Below are positions 33,577 to 42,073 of a DNA stretch of 46,383 nt, piece after piece. The notes under the pieces are model-generated. The model searched no databases and was not told the DNA's origin. It saw only the letters and a program-made list of their open reading frames with translations. The position numbers and the translations under genes are program-made. Location of the stretch: contig JAHLLS010000032.1 of assembly GCA_020444045.1 (NCBI GenBank), positions 1 to 46,383 of the forward strand, read 5' to 3'. Origin of the DNA: Deltaproteobacteria bacterium. GTDB taxonomy: Bacteria; Desulfobacterota; Desulfobacteria; Desulfobacterales; UBA5852. How positions within the stretch are numbered: position 1 is the stretch's first letter; every line of letters starts with the position of its first letter.

Positions 33577-33963
33577 TTAGCTTTTGGTCTTCTCGATCAT
33601 GTGATTGATGACATGACTGTGCTCATACTGAGGACTGAACATGACAATATCCGCATCTTCATCAACCTTTACATTATGTCCTGGTGGCCAGTAAAACAAG
33701 TCATTCGCGCTGACGGTTTCCTTTGCCCCCTTCGCGTCGGTCACGGTAAGTTGGCCGCTCAAGACAAATCCCCAGTGGGGGCACTGACATAAATCGCCTT
33801 CCAAGCCCTGAAACAGTGGCGTGGTATCGACTCCGGACGAGAGACTGAAGTACTCCCCACTTATTTTGCCTAACCCAGTTGCGTCTCCAAAATCCGTTCG
33901 CTGACGAATCACGGCACCTGGGATTTCCATCTTGATGTCCACGTTCTCTTTGGCTATACGCAT
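33577..33963 (-). CDS. Cupin-domain protein
   Basis: A 128-residue single cupin. The conserved beta-barrel core reads CPHWGFVLSGQLTVTDAKG and NDLFYWPPGHNVKVDEDADIVMFSP; the residues HWG, G...G and PPGH fit the two cupin motifs, with His residues available for a metal. AGGAG lies 8 nt before ATG 33963. Functions of such lone cupins range from sugar isomerases to regulators; none can be chosen. It lies next to an inverted-repeat element at 34047-34183. Confidence 0.72.
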   Translation of the reverse strand: MRIAKENVDIKMEIPGAVIRQRTDFGDATGLGKISGEYFSLSSGVDTTPLFQGLEGDLCQCPHWGFVLSGQLTVTDAKGAKETVSANDLFYWPPGHNVKVDEDADIVMFSPQYEHSHVINHMIEKTKS

Positions 33964-34046
33964 CGTAGTTTCTCCTGTATCGTTGGATACTTTATGATTG
34001 GTGGACTTTCTTTCGCCGCATTCGTTTCAAACGATAGGTACGCATT

Positions 34047-34183
34047 TTTGATATCGTTTAAGGACTCCCGCGTGGGAGTTTGGTTTTAAAAAGGTAGGTT
34101 CGATGCAGCTACCACAGTGTGGTATGTATATGCTGAGGGCCGTTTATGTTTTGTCAAGGATGGGCTGGGCAAACGATATCAAA
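34047..34183. repeat. Palindrome-bounded intergenic element (13-bp inverted repeats)
   Basis: A perfect 13-bp inverted repeat, TTTGATATCGTTT at 34047-34059 and its complement at 34171-34183, bounds 111 bases that contain an ACTCCC-GCGT-GGGAGT hairpin (34064-34079) followed by T's and the near-palindrome TACCACAGTGTGGTA (34110-34124). No open frame is inside. It could be a miniature inverted-repeat element or a folded regulatory region upstream of the cupin gene. No target-site duplication is visible at the ends. Confidence 0.5.
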
Positions 34184-34274
34184 GGAAGGGTGGACCGAAA
34201 ACAATTTGAGGTTGTTTGCCCGTGCTTGTAACAAAGGCAAACCTTAAGGAACCTCGATATATTGTGGTTGGCAG

Positions 34275-34301
34275 ATATGCCAGGAAGAAGAGCTGGCATA
34301 T
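34275..34301 (-). terminator. Hairpin after the cation/proton antiporter
   Basis: A 9-bp perfect stem (34275-34283 with 34293-34301) with a 9-nt loop lies 12 bases after the antiporter stop codon on the minus strand. It probably ends the long envelope/ion gene run, though no U-run follows. Confidence 0.45.
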
Positions 34302-34313
34302 AACCCCGAAGCC

Positions 34314-35534
34314 TCATTTTACCGTTTTTTCCCCTTGGAAACGTCTTATCCTCGCCCCGAGCGCCGCCACCAGGGGATTCGCGCTGAGCCCGTGCAAAAT
34401 GACACTCAGCACTATGGTGCAGACCACGGTCATGGATATCGTGCCCCCGCCGGGCAGGTGCTTGTCGAGTACGATCACGGCGAAAACGATACTGGCCAGA
34501 CCCCGGGGCCCGAACCAGCCCATGAACAGTTTTTCATCGGCCCGCAGGTTCATTCCGGCGAGCGCCAGAAATACCGGCACCATCCGGACAAAAGTGAGGC
34601 TGAGCAGGGCGTAGAGCATCACCTGCCAACTGAAATATTGGACCGATTGACCGATCACGGCGGCCCCGAAGATCACCCAGGTGATCAAAGCCAGCGTATC
34701 ACCCGTCCCTTCGGCGGCAAGCAGAAGCGCAGGTTTGTGGTGTTTTTCAATCCCACCAAACAGCAGACCGCCGACAAAGCAGGCGATGAATCCGCTGCCC
34801 TCAAGCCACTGGGCTGCGGCAAAGCAAGTTAACGCCAGAGCTGGAACGGGGAGCTGCCGCCAGGTCTCTGTGATCCATCCCCGGTCGGCAAACCGCTTTA
34901 GCAGCCACACGCCCCCGACGGTCAGCCCGACGCCCACGGCAACCCCGATGCCGATCGCTTTCGATCCCAGTTTCAGCGCGAGCAGCGCGGTTTCGCCTTT
35001 GGCGGGCGAATCGGTGGCAATGGCCAGAAACAGTAACAGGATCGGAACACAGATACCGTCGTTCAATCCGCTTTCCACATTCAGGCCTTCCCGAATATTG
35101 GACGGAACGGCCGCATTGGTCACCACCGCCTGGCCCAATGCGGCATCGGTGGGTGCCAGCATGGTCGCCAGGATGGCGATCTCCAGCAGGGACAGCCCGC
35201 CGAAAATGAGAACGCCGGCCCCGAACCCGAGCAGGATCGTCAACGGCAAACCGATTAACAGCAGACGCTGGGGGATGTGGAAGCTCTGCTTGAGCACACC
35301 GAGATCGGCATTGGCGGCGTCCGTGAACAGGACCATGGCAAGGGCCAGTTCGGCAAGGGTGCGCAACCCCTCCGCCTGCACTTGCAGGGTCAAAAGCCCC
35401 AGGCCGAGGGGGCCGAAAGCCAGGCCGAAGGCGACAAACACGATCGCCCCGTTGACGGGCGTCTTTTCGAGCCCTCCGCTTGTAAGGCTGTAAAGAAAAA
35501 CGAATGCTGCCAGAATCGCCAGGTTTTCATACAT
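34314..35534 (-). CDS. CPA-type cation/proton antiporter
   Basis: A 406-residue inner-membrane protein with about 12-13 helices. The transport-site motifs are APTDAALG (127-134) and ESGLNDGI (154-161), as in NhaP-like Na+(K+)/H+ antiporters of the CPA1 group; no C-terminal cytoplasmic regulatory domain is present. It overlaps the preceding small gene by 8 bases, so the two are translationally coupled. CAAGGAT lies 7 nt before ATG 35534. It is the last gene of the ion-transport run. Confidence 0.88.
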   Translation of the reverse strand: MYENLAILAAFVFLYSLTSGGLEKTPVNGAIVFVAFGLAFGPLGLGLLTLQVQAEGLRTLAELALAMVLFTDAANADLGVLKQSFHIPQRLLLIGLPLTILLGFGAGVLIFGGLSLLEIAILATMLAPTDAALGQAVVTNAAVPSNIREGLNVESGLNDGICVPILLLFLAIATDSPAKGETALLALKLGSKAIGIGVAVGVGLTVGGVWLLKRFADRGWITETWRQLPVPALALTCFAAAQWLEGSGFIACFVGGLLFGGIEKHHKPALLLAAEGTGDTLALITWVIFGAAVIGQSVQYFSWQVMLYALLSLTFVRMVPVFLALAGMNLRADEKLFMGWFGPRGLASIVFAVIVLDKHLPGGGTISMTVVCTIVLSVILHGLSANPLVAALGARIRRFQGEKTVK

Positions 35535-35877
35535 GATATCTATCCTTGCAATAAGCCAGCGCCTGGAACTGTGAGTTGATCACCTGCAATTTCTCAGCAA
35601 GCTCACGGGATTTATTCGACCTATAGGCTTGCAAGGTCTCTTCTAACTCGTCGCTGAGGCGAAGAAAAGATGTGAGCGTGGCACGCGGGCTGTCCGTTCG
35701 GATGGGTCGGATAGTGGGCTTATCGCTGGCAGCCTGCTGCGTCCCTGCGAACATATCATCCCCGTCTGATTTTCTTTCTGTCGTTTCCTGGGCGTGAATA
35801 AAAGTCGCGGTGCAGCAAATCAAGACATGGGCAAGCCACCACCGAAAAACAGCACCATAATGAAATTTCGAGTACAA
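35527..35877 (-). CDS. Small exported protein resembling the MscS-family periplasmic segment
   Basis: A 116-residue protein with a signal peptide (FRWWLAHVLICCTATFIHAQ) and a C-terminal helical domain. IRTDSPRATLTSFLRLSDELEETLQAYRSNK is shared, as I recall, with the periplasmic part before the first helix of larger MscS-type channels. No ATG is available; translation seems to start at TTG 35877, and a possible AAGGAG lies 15 nt upstream, farther than usual. It may be a stand-alone partner or the N-terminal fragment of a decayed channel. It overlaps the antiporter gene by 8 bases. Confidence 0.6.
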   Translation of the reverse strand: MYSKFHYGAVFRWWLAHVLICCTATFIHAQETTERKSDGDDMFAGTQQAASDKPTIRPIRTDSPRATLTSFLRLSDELEETLQAYRSNKSRELAEKLQVINSQFQALAYCKDRYHV

Positions 35878-35961
35878 ATTATACCCAGTGATCTCCTTAT
35901 ATTACATAATAACATCGACTTGTTAAGAGTGGGAACGATCTTACTGCTCCCCACGAAAACC

Positions 35962-37530
35962 CTAAAAAAAGTGATGCATCCAGACATCCTGCAAAATCAC
36001 GAACAGGAACGCCGTTGAACAGCCAAACATCAGCACCCCCGTTATCGCAATCAATGTCCCGAGATGTCGCCAAGGATACTTCAGCAGGATGTCGCCGTAG
36101 CCCAGAGTCGTGATCGTCGCGGCGGTGAAATAGATGCCTTCCGTAAGGCCTGGTATCAGCCGCGTCCAGCACAAGAACAGGCCCCATGCCGCGGCCTCCG
36201 CCAGGTGCGCCAACATCAGTAAAAAAAAGCAACCAAGGAGGATGATCTTGCCGTAATTTTCCGGTCCCAGATGTGCCAGCAGCCATGCCTTGTGACGAAG
36301 CATTTCGCCAGATACATCGATGATCACGAATACATGAAAAGCAAACAGCACAAGCGCGAGCAGCAGTGCAAAGACATGGACCCTAGCAATCTTGCTCCAA
36401 GAACAAGGTCGATGTCTGTCCACTTTTATTCCATCTGATTTGTCTTGATGCCCACCTTCGGTGTCGGGCGGAGGGTCGCATCGTTTATCATGCTCCCGAT
36501 TAGACTCCTTGAAGGCGGACGTCAAGCCTGCGCCATCTGATAGAGAAGTTTCCGGCAGTCGCCCAGGTTTCTTCTTATCGGTACTTGCCTTATCCAGATA
36601 GCGATCGTACACCTTACGACGCAGTAAAAGCCAAGCCAGCAGGGAAATGATGATGGACAAGCCGGTCACCAGCCAGAAACCATAGGGATTATGTTGGTCG
36701 GGGATTCCAGCGACGTTCATCCCTAACAGGCCGGTAATGAAGGTCAGCGGCAAGAACACAGTCGCAACGATGGTCAGATTGAGGCTGGAACGGGTCATGG
36801 TTTCCGAGCGTTGCGCCTCGACCTGATCCTCCAGCAGCTGCACCCGCGTGCGGTATTCCTCCAGCCCGTTTAAATGGCGGGTAACGTGCTGTGACGCCCT
36901 GACCAGCGTTTCACGATCGTCGGCATCCAGGGCCAGGGCGGGATCGGTCGTCATCGGAGCAAGCACCTGCTGGGTGGAATTCACTTGCCGTCTGGTGCGA
37001 AAGATTCGGCGCCGAAACTCGCTCAGCGTCTGCGGGTGTGGTACTGAACCGCCGTCGAGCAGTGCATCCTCGACGTCATCGATGTCTTGGGTCAGATCGG
37101 AGATGACCGGTTCCATCCGGTTGGTCATACCCGACACCATAAACCCCAGCAAGTCCATCGCCGTCACCAGCGACCTGTCCGACGACAGGTTCTGTCGCAA
37201 CTCGTCCACAACGGCAACCGTCCCGGATCGCACCGTGATCGCCCTGATTGGGCCGATCAGCAGCTTCAAGTCGGCGAGATCGGTGAGATCTTCCGTTGGA
37301 CCGGGACGCAGCGTTCTGATGCTCAGCAAGGTGCCGTCCGGCACTTGTTTATAATGGCTGAAGCGCACCGGCTCCAACAACGCCGTTCTCGTCTGCTCGC
37401 TGATCTCCTGCCACGCCATCAGCCATTGGCGATCGGCGTCATTACTAATGTCGATGTCGAACCAGGTGACGCCATCGCCGCCGGTGTTTTTCGAGGCTTT
37501 TCCGGGTCCGAATCGGGTAATCTCAGGCAT
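35962..37530 (-). CDS. CorA/ZntB-type metal transporter fused to a K+ channel
   Basis: A 522-residue two-part membrane protein in one uninterrupted frame. Residues 1-250 are the cytoplasmic funnel of a CorA/ZntB transporter with long helices (about 135-250); helices at about 252-268 and 283-303 frame the signature G270-M-N272. After a charged linker (about 313-378) come helices at about 382-404 and 427-453, a pore loop TAATITTLGYGD (469-480) with the K+ selectivity filter TLGYGD, and a last helix at 489-515. CorA members move Mg2+ or Zn2+ as pentamers, whereas pore-loop channels are tetramers, so the assembly is a puzzle. It sits between ClC (93 bases upstream) and the small MscS-like gene. 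I am sure of both domains and of the intact frame; the function is inferred. Confidence 0.85.
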   Translation of the reverse strand: MPEITRFGPGKASKNTGGDGVTWFDIDISNDADRQWLMAWQEISEQTRTALLEPVRFSHYKQVPDGTLLSIRTLRPGPTEDLTDLADLKLLIGPIRAITVRSGTVAVVDELRQNLSSDRSLVTAMDLLGFMVSGMTNRMEPVISDLTQDIDDVEDALLDGGSVPHPQTLSEFRRRIFRTRRQVNSTQQVLAPMTTDPALALDADDRETLVRASQHVTRHLNGLEEYRTRVQLLEDQVEAQRSETMTRSSLNLTIVATVFLPLTFITGLLGMNVAGIPDQHNPYGFWLVTGLSIIISLLAWLLLRRKVYDRYLDKASTDKKKPGRLPETSLSDGAGLTSAFKESNREHDKRCDPPPDTEGGHQDKSDGIKVDRHRPCSWSKIARVHVFALLLALVLFAFHVFVIIDVSGEMLRHKAWLLAHLGPENYGKIILLGCFFLLMLAHLAEAAAWGLFLCWTRLIPGLTEGIYFTAATITTLGYGDILLKYPWRHLGTLIAITGVLMFGCSTAFLFVILQDVWMHHFF

Positions 37531-37623
37531 GATGGATTTCCTTTAGTTAATGAGGAAATAAGACTCTGGGGTCCGGTGTACCGTTCAAGGCCGCGGTCGA
37601 TAGCGCATTAAGTCGATCATCCG

Positions 37624-38943
37624 TTACATTTTCTTTGCTACGCCGATCGTGCGAGCCTTCATGGAGTCGTAGATGGGCATATTGTCCATCAATGTGGGGA
37701 TGGCCATAGCCGCGAAACAGGCCCAGAGCATTGGTAACGCCTGATTGAAGGCTCCGGTCATCTCGAAGATCAGGATCATGCCCGTAACCGGCGCGCGAAC
37801 CGTTGCAGTTAAGAAAGCCGCCATGCCGGCGATAGCAAAGGTAGCCGGGATCGCACCGGAATCTCCTACGACCTCCGGGCACAGTAGTCCGAATCCCAGG
37901 CCAAGGCACGCACCCAGCGCAAGAATAGGCGCAAACAGGCCACCAGGCGTGCCCGCGGCATAAGACAGCGGGCCAAGCAGAAACCGAACAGCGAAAATGA
38001 TGGGCAATGCTGTCAGCCCGATTCCACCGACGAGAGCCTGTTGGCTAATCGTATCGCCGCCGCCAACCATGTGCGGGGCAAACCATGCCAAAGCACCAAC
38101 CAGCGCACCGATAATGAGTGCCCTAGCCTCCGGTCGCCAACGGCTAAAACCGTCAACCAGCGCACAGGTTCTGATGATCAACCGGTTGTATGCGACCCCT
38201 GCAAGCCCAGCCAGGATACCCAACACAGCAAAGATCGGGCCGGTCCAGAAGCTAGGCGTGGGGAGGGTTGCCACCTGGAAATCGGGTTGCTGTCCGAGCA
38301 GCAAGGACGCGACCGCAATGGCCGAGCAGGAGGCGCCAAGTGCGGCGATGGCAATCCGAATATCAAATCGGCGGACCAGTTCCTCCAGCACGAATACCGC
38401 TCCGGCCATCGGAGCATTGAACGCCACGGCCAGCCCGGCGCCGGCACCCGCTGCGAAAAGGGCAAGACGATCAGTGGTTGCCAGCCGGAAAAATTTTCCC
38501 CAGAACTCAGCCAGGTTGGCACCGATTTGCACACTGGGTCCTTCCCGTCCGAGCGCTAAACCACCCCCGATGGCGGACAGGCCACCAATAAATTTGATGG
38601 GGAACAGGAGAACCGGGGCTGCGGGCAACTTGCCCTCAATCACCGCCTCGACATGGGGTATGCCGCTACCGGCCGCAGGTTGCCCGGAACGCTGCACGAG
38701 CCAGGCTGCAAACGCGGTGGTTACAGCGATCGTGGCACAGACCAGGATGAAGCCCATCACTGGCCACTGGTGGGCCCAGACGATCGTGGCAGAGCGGGCT
38801 ACGTTCATGTGCTCCAGTGCCACTCGAAAGCACCCGATAACAAGACCGATCACGCCACCTGTGAGCAGCGATAACAGCGCCAGTTTTGCCAAACCATATT
38901 TTTCATTTTGACCACACTGGGCCGCTTCGGAATTCGAACGCAC
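37624..38943 (-). CDS. ClC-family Cl-/H+ antiporter
   Basis: A 439-residue inner-membrane protein with the three anion-site motifs GSGIPHVE (92-99), GREGP (132-136, gating Glu E134) and the GTPGGLFAP loop. E188 in VLEEL matches the inner proton-transfer Glu of E. coli ClC-ec1, and PIYDS supplies the Cl--coordinating Tyr, so it should be an exchanger rather than a channel. Translation appears to start at GTG 38943, since no ATG is available in the first 45 codons. Such proteins help in extreme acid resistance. Only 35 bases separate it from the MscS gene upstream. Confidence 0.9.
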   Translation of the reverse strand: MRSNSEAAQCGQNEKYGLAKLALLSLLTGGVIGLVIGCFRVALEHMNVARSATIVWAHQWPVMGFILVCATIAVTTAFAAWLVQRSGQPAAGSGIPHVEAVIEGKLPAAPVLLFPIKFIGGLSAIGGGLALGREGPSVQIGANLAEFWGKFFRLATTDRLALFAAGAGAGLAVAFNAPMAGAVFVLEELVRRFDIRIAIAALGASCSAIAVASLLLGQQPDFQVATLPTPSFWTGPIFAVLGILAGLAGVAYNRLIIRTCALVDGFSRWRPEARALIIGALVGALAWFAPHMVGGGDTISQQALVGGIGLTALPIIFAVRFLLGPLSYAAGTPGGLFAPILALGACLGLGFGLLCPEVVGDSGAIPATFAIAGMAAFLTATVRAPVTGMILIFEMTGAFNQALPMLWACFAAMAIPTLMDNMPIYDSMKARTIGVAKKM

Positions 38944-38978
38944 CGATTCAATTTTCCTGTTTTTTAAGGAGTAGCGTA

Positions 38979-40355
38979 TCAGTCACTCTCGCTCCCTGTA
39001 TTGCCGGTATTTTCCAGGGAATCTTTTGCGACCGGTTGGGCGTTATCTTTCAATATTTTAAACGGCACAGCACTCTTAATATGCAAATCGCGCTGCGGCC
39101 ATGCAATGTCGATCCCATTGGCATGATAGCTATCCCAAACCGCCATAAAAACCACGTCCTTGACATTACCAATCCCATTTTGGGGATCACCAATCCAGAC
39201 TCGCAATTCTAGATTGACCGTACTGTCACCATATTCCACAACAAGGCATTTTGGTTCAGGGATCTTTAAAATACGGTCGATACTCGTGCTTGCGCTTATG
39301 GCCAGCGCTTTTGCCTTGTTCAAATCCGACTCGTAGGCGACACCGATCGGTATGATAAGGCGTACCAGGCTATTGTCGTAAGAAAGATTTTCTATTTTTT
39401 GGGTCATAAAAACCTCATTGGGTATGAGAAGCAATGATCCGTTGCGCGTGGCCACCTGAACATAGTTTAAGCCCATTTGCGTAATCCATCCCCAGTTGGC
39501 GCCACCAAAGCTTTTCTCAAAGGTTATCACATCTCCCTGCCGAATGGGTTTGCTGATCAACAGCATTATCCCGCTGATTAGATTAGATCCAATTTTCTGC
39601 AACCCAACACCGATTCCAAGACCGATGGCTCCCCCCGTGACGGCGATGGCTGTCATATGGATGCCAGCCGCTCCCAAAGAGATTAAAATCACCACCGCCA
39701 CCGTTGCCGCCCTGATAACTCTAAGTAGCAACGTTCGGTCCGAGCTCGTCAGCTTGGTGGAAGTCATTAACCAGTGGGCAATAAATCGATCGACCACACC
39801 CGTTGCCGCATACAACAGAATGAAGATGGTAATCGCTTCAATCAACCCCCAAACGGAAATGCTAATTTTACCCAATTCGATCGTCATGCTGTTGAGCAGG
39901 TTAACGGTGGGTTCCCATAATTTGAATACCCGCAAAAATATACCCACCAAGCAAACCACGTAAACAAAGCGAGACCAGAAAATACTCTTTATGTAAAAAG
40001 ATGCAAAGCGAATGACGATCAGGGCACCGACAAGGTTGAGGGTCATGTGCAGAAGGGAGATCGGCATGCTGAACTTTTTTAAAAGTTCCATGGAGAACCA
40101 CATAAGCAATAGCCAAAACAAATACCCGAGTAATTGTGAAAACTGGGCCGGGTTCAATTTGTAAATTCGCGTGTGGGTCTTAACTTTCTCCATGCTTTTG
40201 CCAAAGTCGTCATGAAGTTTTCGGGCTAAAATCCAAGCGATCAGAAAACTGACGCCAATGGCGACTATCTGCAAGAATCCGATAGGATGAGAAAGGTCTT
40301 CACGAAACCCTTGAAACTGGGATGTGAAGAACATCGAAACGTCACCTGAAAACAT
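38979..40355 (-). CDS. MscS-family mechanosensitive channel
   Basis: A 458-residue inner-membrane channel that opens on membrane tension to release solutes at osmotic downshock. It has an extended N-terminal membrane region (about four extra helices) before the pore helix GGAIGLGIGVGLQKIGSNL, then the beta domain with PIRQGDVI and a cytoplasmic C-terminus ending in a charged tail. The start at 40355 is preceded by AGGAGG 11 nt upstream; an ATG seven codons earlier is possible. It is the first of the channel genes in the minus-strand run (MscS, ClC, CorA-K+). Confidence 0.9.
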   Translation of the reverse strand: MFSGDVSMFFTSQFQGFREDLSHPIGFLQIVAIGVSFLIAWILARKLHDDFGKSMEKVKTHTRIYKLNPAQFSQLLGYLFWLLLMWFSMELLKKFSMPISLLHMTLNLVGALIVIRFASFYIKSIFWSRFVYVVCLVGIFLRVFKLWEPTVNLLNSMTIELGKISISVWGLIEAITIFILLYAATGVVDRFIAHWLMTSTKLTSSDRTLLLRVIRAATVAVVILISLGAAGIHMTAIAVTGGAIGLGIGVGLQKIGSNLISGIMLLISKPIRQGDVITFEKSFGGANWGWITQMGLNYVQVATRNGSLLLIPNEVFMTQKIENLSYDNSLVRLIIPIGVAYESDLNKAKALAISASTSIDRILKIPEPKCLVVEYGDSTVNLELRVWIGDPQNGIGNVKDVVFMAVWDSYHANGIDIAWPQRDLHIKSAVPFKILKDNAQPVAKDSLENTGNTGSESD

Positions 40356-40408
40356 TGGATTTGCGCCTCCTGTCATCCTGACGATGTCTTTTAACAGAAT
40401 TAATTGCC

Positions 40409-40426
40409 GGCGTCACACGTGACGCC
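40409..40426. other. Hairpin between DUF3313-like and MscS genes
   Basis: GGCGTCAC (40409-40416) pairs with GTGACGCC (40419-40426) with two unpaired bases, next to a smaller ACACC-T-GGTGT palindrome (40430-40440). They lie in the 263-base gap between the two minus-strand genes and may end the upstream transcript or bind a regulator. No gene was found in that gap. Confidence 0.4.
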
Positions 40427-40618
40427 ACCACACCTGGTGTTACCGCGCATATTGGCCATCCAAGAAGCCATACTTGATCGTGGCCGTCTGTCGTTAGCTC
40501 GCCGCCGCGTTCGCAGTGGGCTGTGGTTTCCGGCGGGGGGGCCGGCCCTGGCCTGGGCATAGGCCGCCCTTCCCGCCGTCATGTTTCAGCAGCCGTCACT
40601 TCCGCTCGTCACCCTTGT

Positions 40619-41299
40619 CTAATTCTCCACGTGGTGCATCTGATCCAGGAAGAGCTTGACCCGCTCGGCCCAGAACTTGAAGGCCTCATCCGCCGAGCCC
40701 CATTTCGAGAACCGTTCGGTGAAGCCGGCCGTTTTCTCATCCTGGGCGACCGCAATCACATCGTTGGTCATGGAGTCGAGCGCCATCATTTCCGCGCTGG
40801 TGGCCCCCGACCCGGCCCATGATCCCGTTGCGCCTTTCTTCAAAATGCTGATGCCCAGACCAACCGGGACAACCGTGGTGATGCCGCTTAGGACGGGATG
40901 GCTCTGCTTGAGATCCGTGATGGCAAAACGAAGCCGGAGGACGTCGATCCCGGGCTCCGTCACGATGGGATACTTATCCTTGAGGGTATCCACCAACTGC
41001 TTGTTGAACGCGTCGGCCAGCGACTTCAGTTCATCGGCGTTGATACCCTTGTATTCCGAATCGTCGTCAAAGAAAAACACCACGCTGTCCAGCATGACAT
41101 AGTTGTAGCGGGACCAGTCAACGTCCGGTTTGATCCAGCGCAGCTTGGCACCGTCCTTTGGCCCGGGCGTCATCCGATCGTAGTAGCCTTTAAGGAAACC
41201 GGCTTGTGCGCCCGGTGCTGAGGTCGTTTTGCTGCTGTCCATCGTGGCACAGCCCGCGATCAGCATCATGAATACGAGCACTATACTTAATTTCTTCAT
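40619..41299 (-). CDS. DUF3313-like lipoprotein
   Basis: A 226-residue envelope lipoprotein: signal peptide MKKLSIVLVFMMLIAGC with the acylated C17. The mature part starts FLKGYYDRMTPGPKDGAKLRWI and WSRYNYVMLDSVVFF, as in the DUF3313 family, and ends in a helical WGSADEAFKFWAERVKLFLD. The function is unknown; members often sit beside stress or envelope genes. An AAAGGAGA box lies before ATG 41299. It is 33 bases downstream of the DUF1269 gene, so the two are probably co-transcribed. Confidence 0.8.
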   Translation of the reverse strand: MKKLSIVLVFMMLIAGCATMDSSKTTSAPGAQAGFLKGYYDRMTPGPKDGAKLRWIKPDVDWSRYNYVMLDSVVFFFDDDSEYKGINADELKSLADAFNKQLVDTLKDKYPIVTEPGIDVLRLRFAITDLKQSHPVLSGITTVVPVGLGISILKKGATGSWAGSGATSAEMMALDSMTNDVIAVAQDEKTAGFTERFSKWGSADEAFKFWAERVKLFLDQMHHVEN

Positions 41300-41332
41300 C
41301 TGTGTTCTCCTTTATGATTACGTAACAATGGA

Positions 41333-41845
41333 CTATGGCCGGCCTTGTTGCTTCACGGCCGCCAGTGCCGCTTCGAGTTTGGTTTCATCCTGGTGCGTCA
41401 GCCTGGTTTGCAGTATTTTTCCGTCGAACTTTTTAACTTCTGCAAGAATTTTTTCAGGCTGGCCCGCTTTGGCCAGAATGAACAGGGCGGAAGATCCGGG
41501 CTTCAAATGGGATGCCAATTCTTTCATGAAGGCCTCGTCGACGCCGAGTTCTTTTATCGCGCCGGTAACGGCACCCAGCGCCGTTCCGGCAACACCCCCG
41601 ATAGCCGCCATAACAGGGTTCAACATCAAAAGGCCGGTCATCATTCCCAAAAATCCACCCCCCAATGCACCGGGAACCGTAAAATGGGTCGAATGATGCA
41701 TGCGCACCTTGCCGGAGGCGGTTTTGACCACAACCACGGCCTCTTCCACATCAATCAGATGGCTGCGCTTTAATGACAGCAGGTCGATACGAACCTGTTC
41801 CGCTTTGAGTTCATCGCCGAATGCCACTACAAATAAGTCAGTCAT
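41333..41845 (-). CDS. DUF1269 family protein, copy 1
   Basis: A 170-residue protein: an N-terminal half (LIDVEEAVVVVKTASGKVRMH) and a glycine-zipper-like hydrophobic middle (GALGGGFLGMMTGLLMLNP) that may insert in a membrane, then the C-terminal SSALFILAKAGQPEKILAEV domain. Function unknown. It is a paralogue of the protein at 43734-44225 and clearly alignable over its full length. AAGGAGA lies 4 nt before ATG 41845; a GTG six codons upstream is less likely. Confidence 0.85.
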   Translation of the reverse strand: MTDLFVVAFGDELKAEQVRIDLLSLKRSHLIDVEEAVVVVKTASGKVRMHHSTHFTVPGALGGGFLGMMTGLLMLNPVMAAIGGVAGTALGAVTGAIKELGVDEAFMKELASHLKPGSSALFILAKAGQPEKILAEVKKFDGKILQTRLTHQDETKLEAALAAVKQQGRP

Positions 41846-41944
41846 CGTCTTCTCCTTTTCCACGTATAAAAATCAAAACTGCTCAATTACCAAAACCACT
41901 GGTCATGACTGAATATCTTTTGAAGGTTACAAAAAGAACTTATC

Positions 41945-42061
41945 CTAAGACACAATGATGCGGTCTTCGGCTTTCTTGGTAAAGTGAATCAACGCCGATC
42001 TATAGAGTTCCCGGAACACCTGCATATCGGTGCAACCGTTCATTTTTGGGCGCGCTGCCAT
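41945..42061 (-). CDS. Possible 38-residue protein
   Basis: ATG 42061 opens a short frame ending in QVFRELYRSALIHFTKKAED, then RIIVS and TAG. It starts 12 bases after the stop of the TolC-like gene, with an AGGGGA box overlapping that stop. The composition is plausible for a small amphipathic helix, but no family is recognised. It may be a leader or chance frame. Confidence 0.33.
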   Translation of the reverse strand: MAARPKMNGCTDMQVFRELYRSALIHFTKKAEDRIIVS

Positions 42062-42073
42062 TTTGGAGGTCCC

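Noticed and set aside
40440..40618. A minus-strand stretch ending in codons for KYGFLDGQYAR and TAA, thought to be a gene remnant
   Set aside because: A stop lies just upstream in the same frame and no family could be recognised for so few residues.
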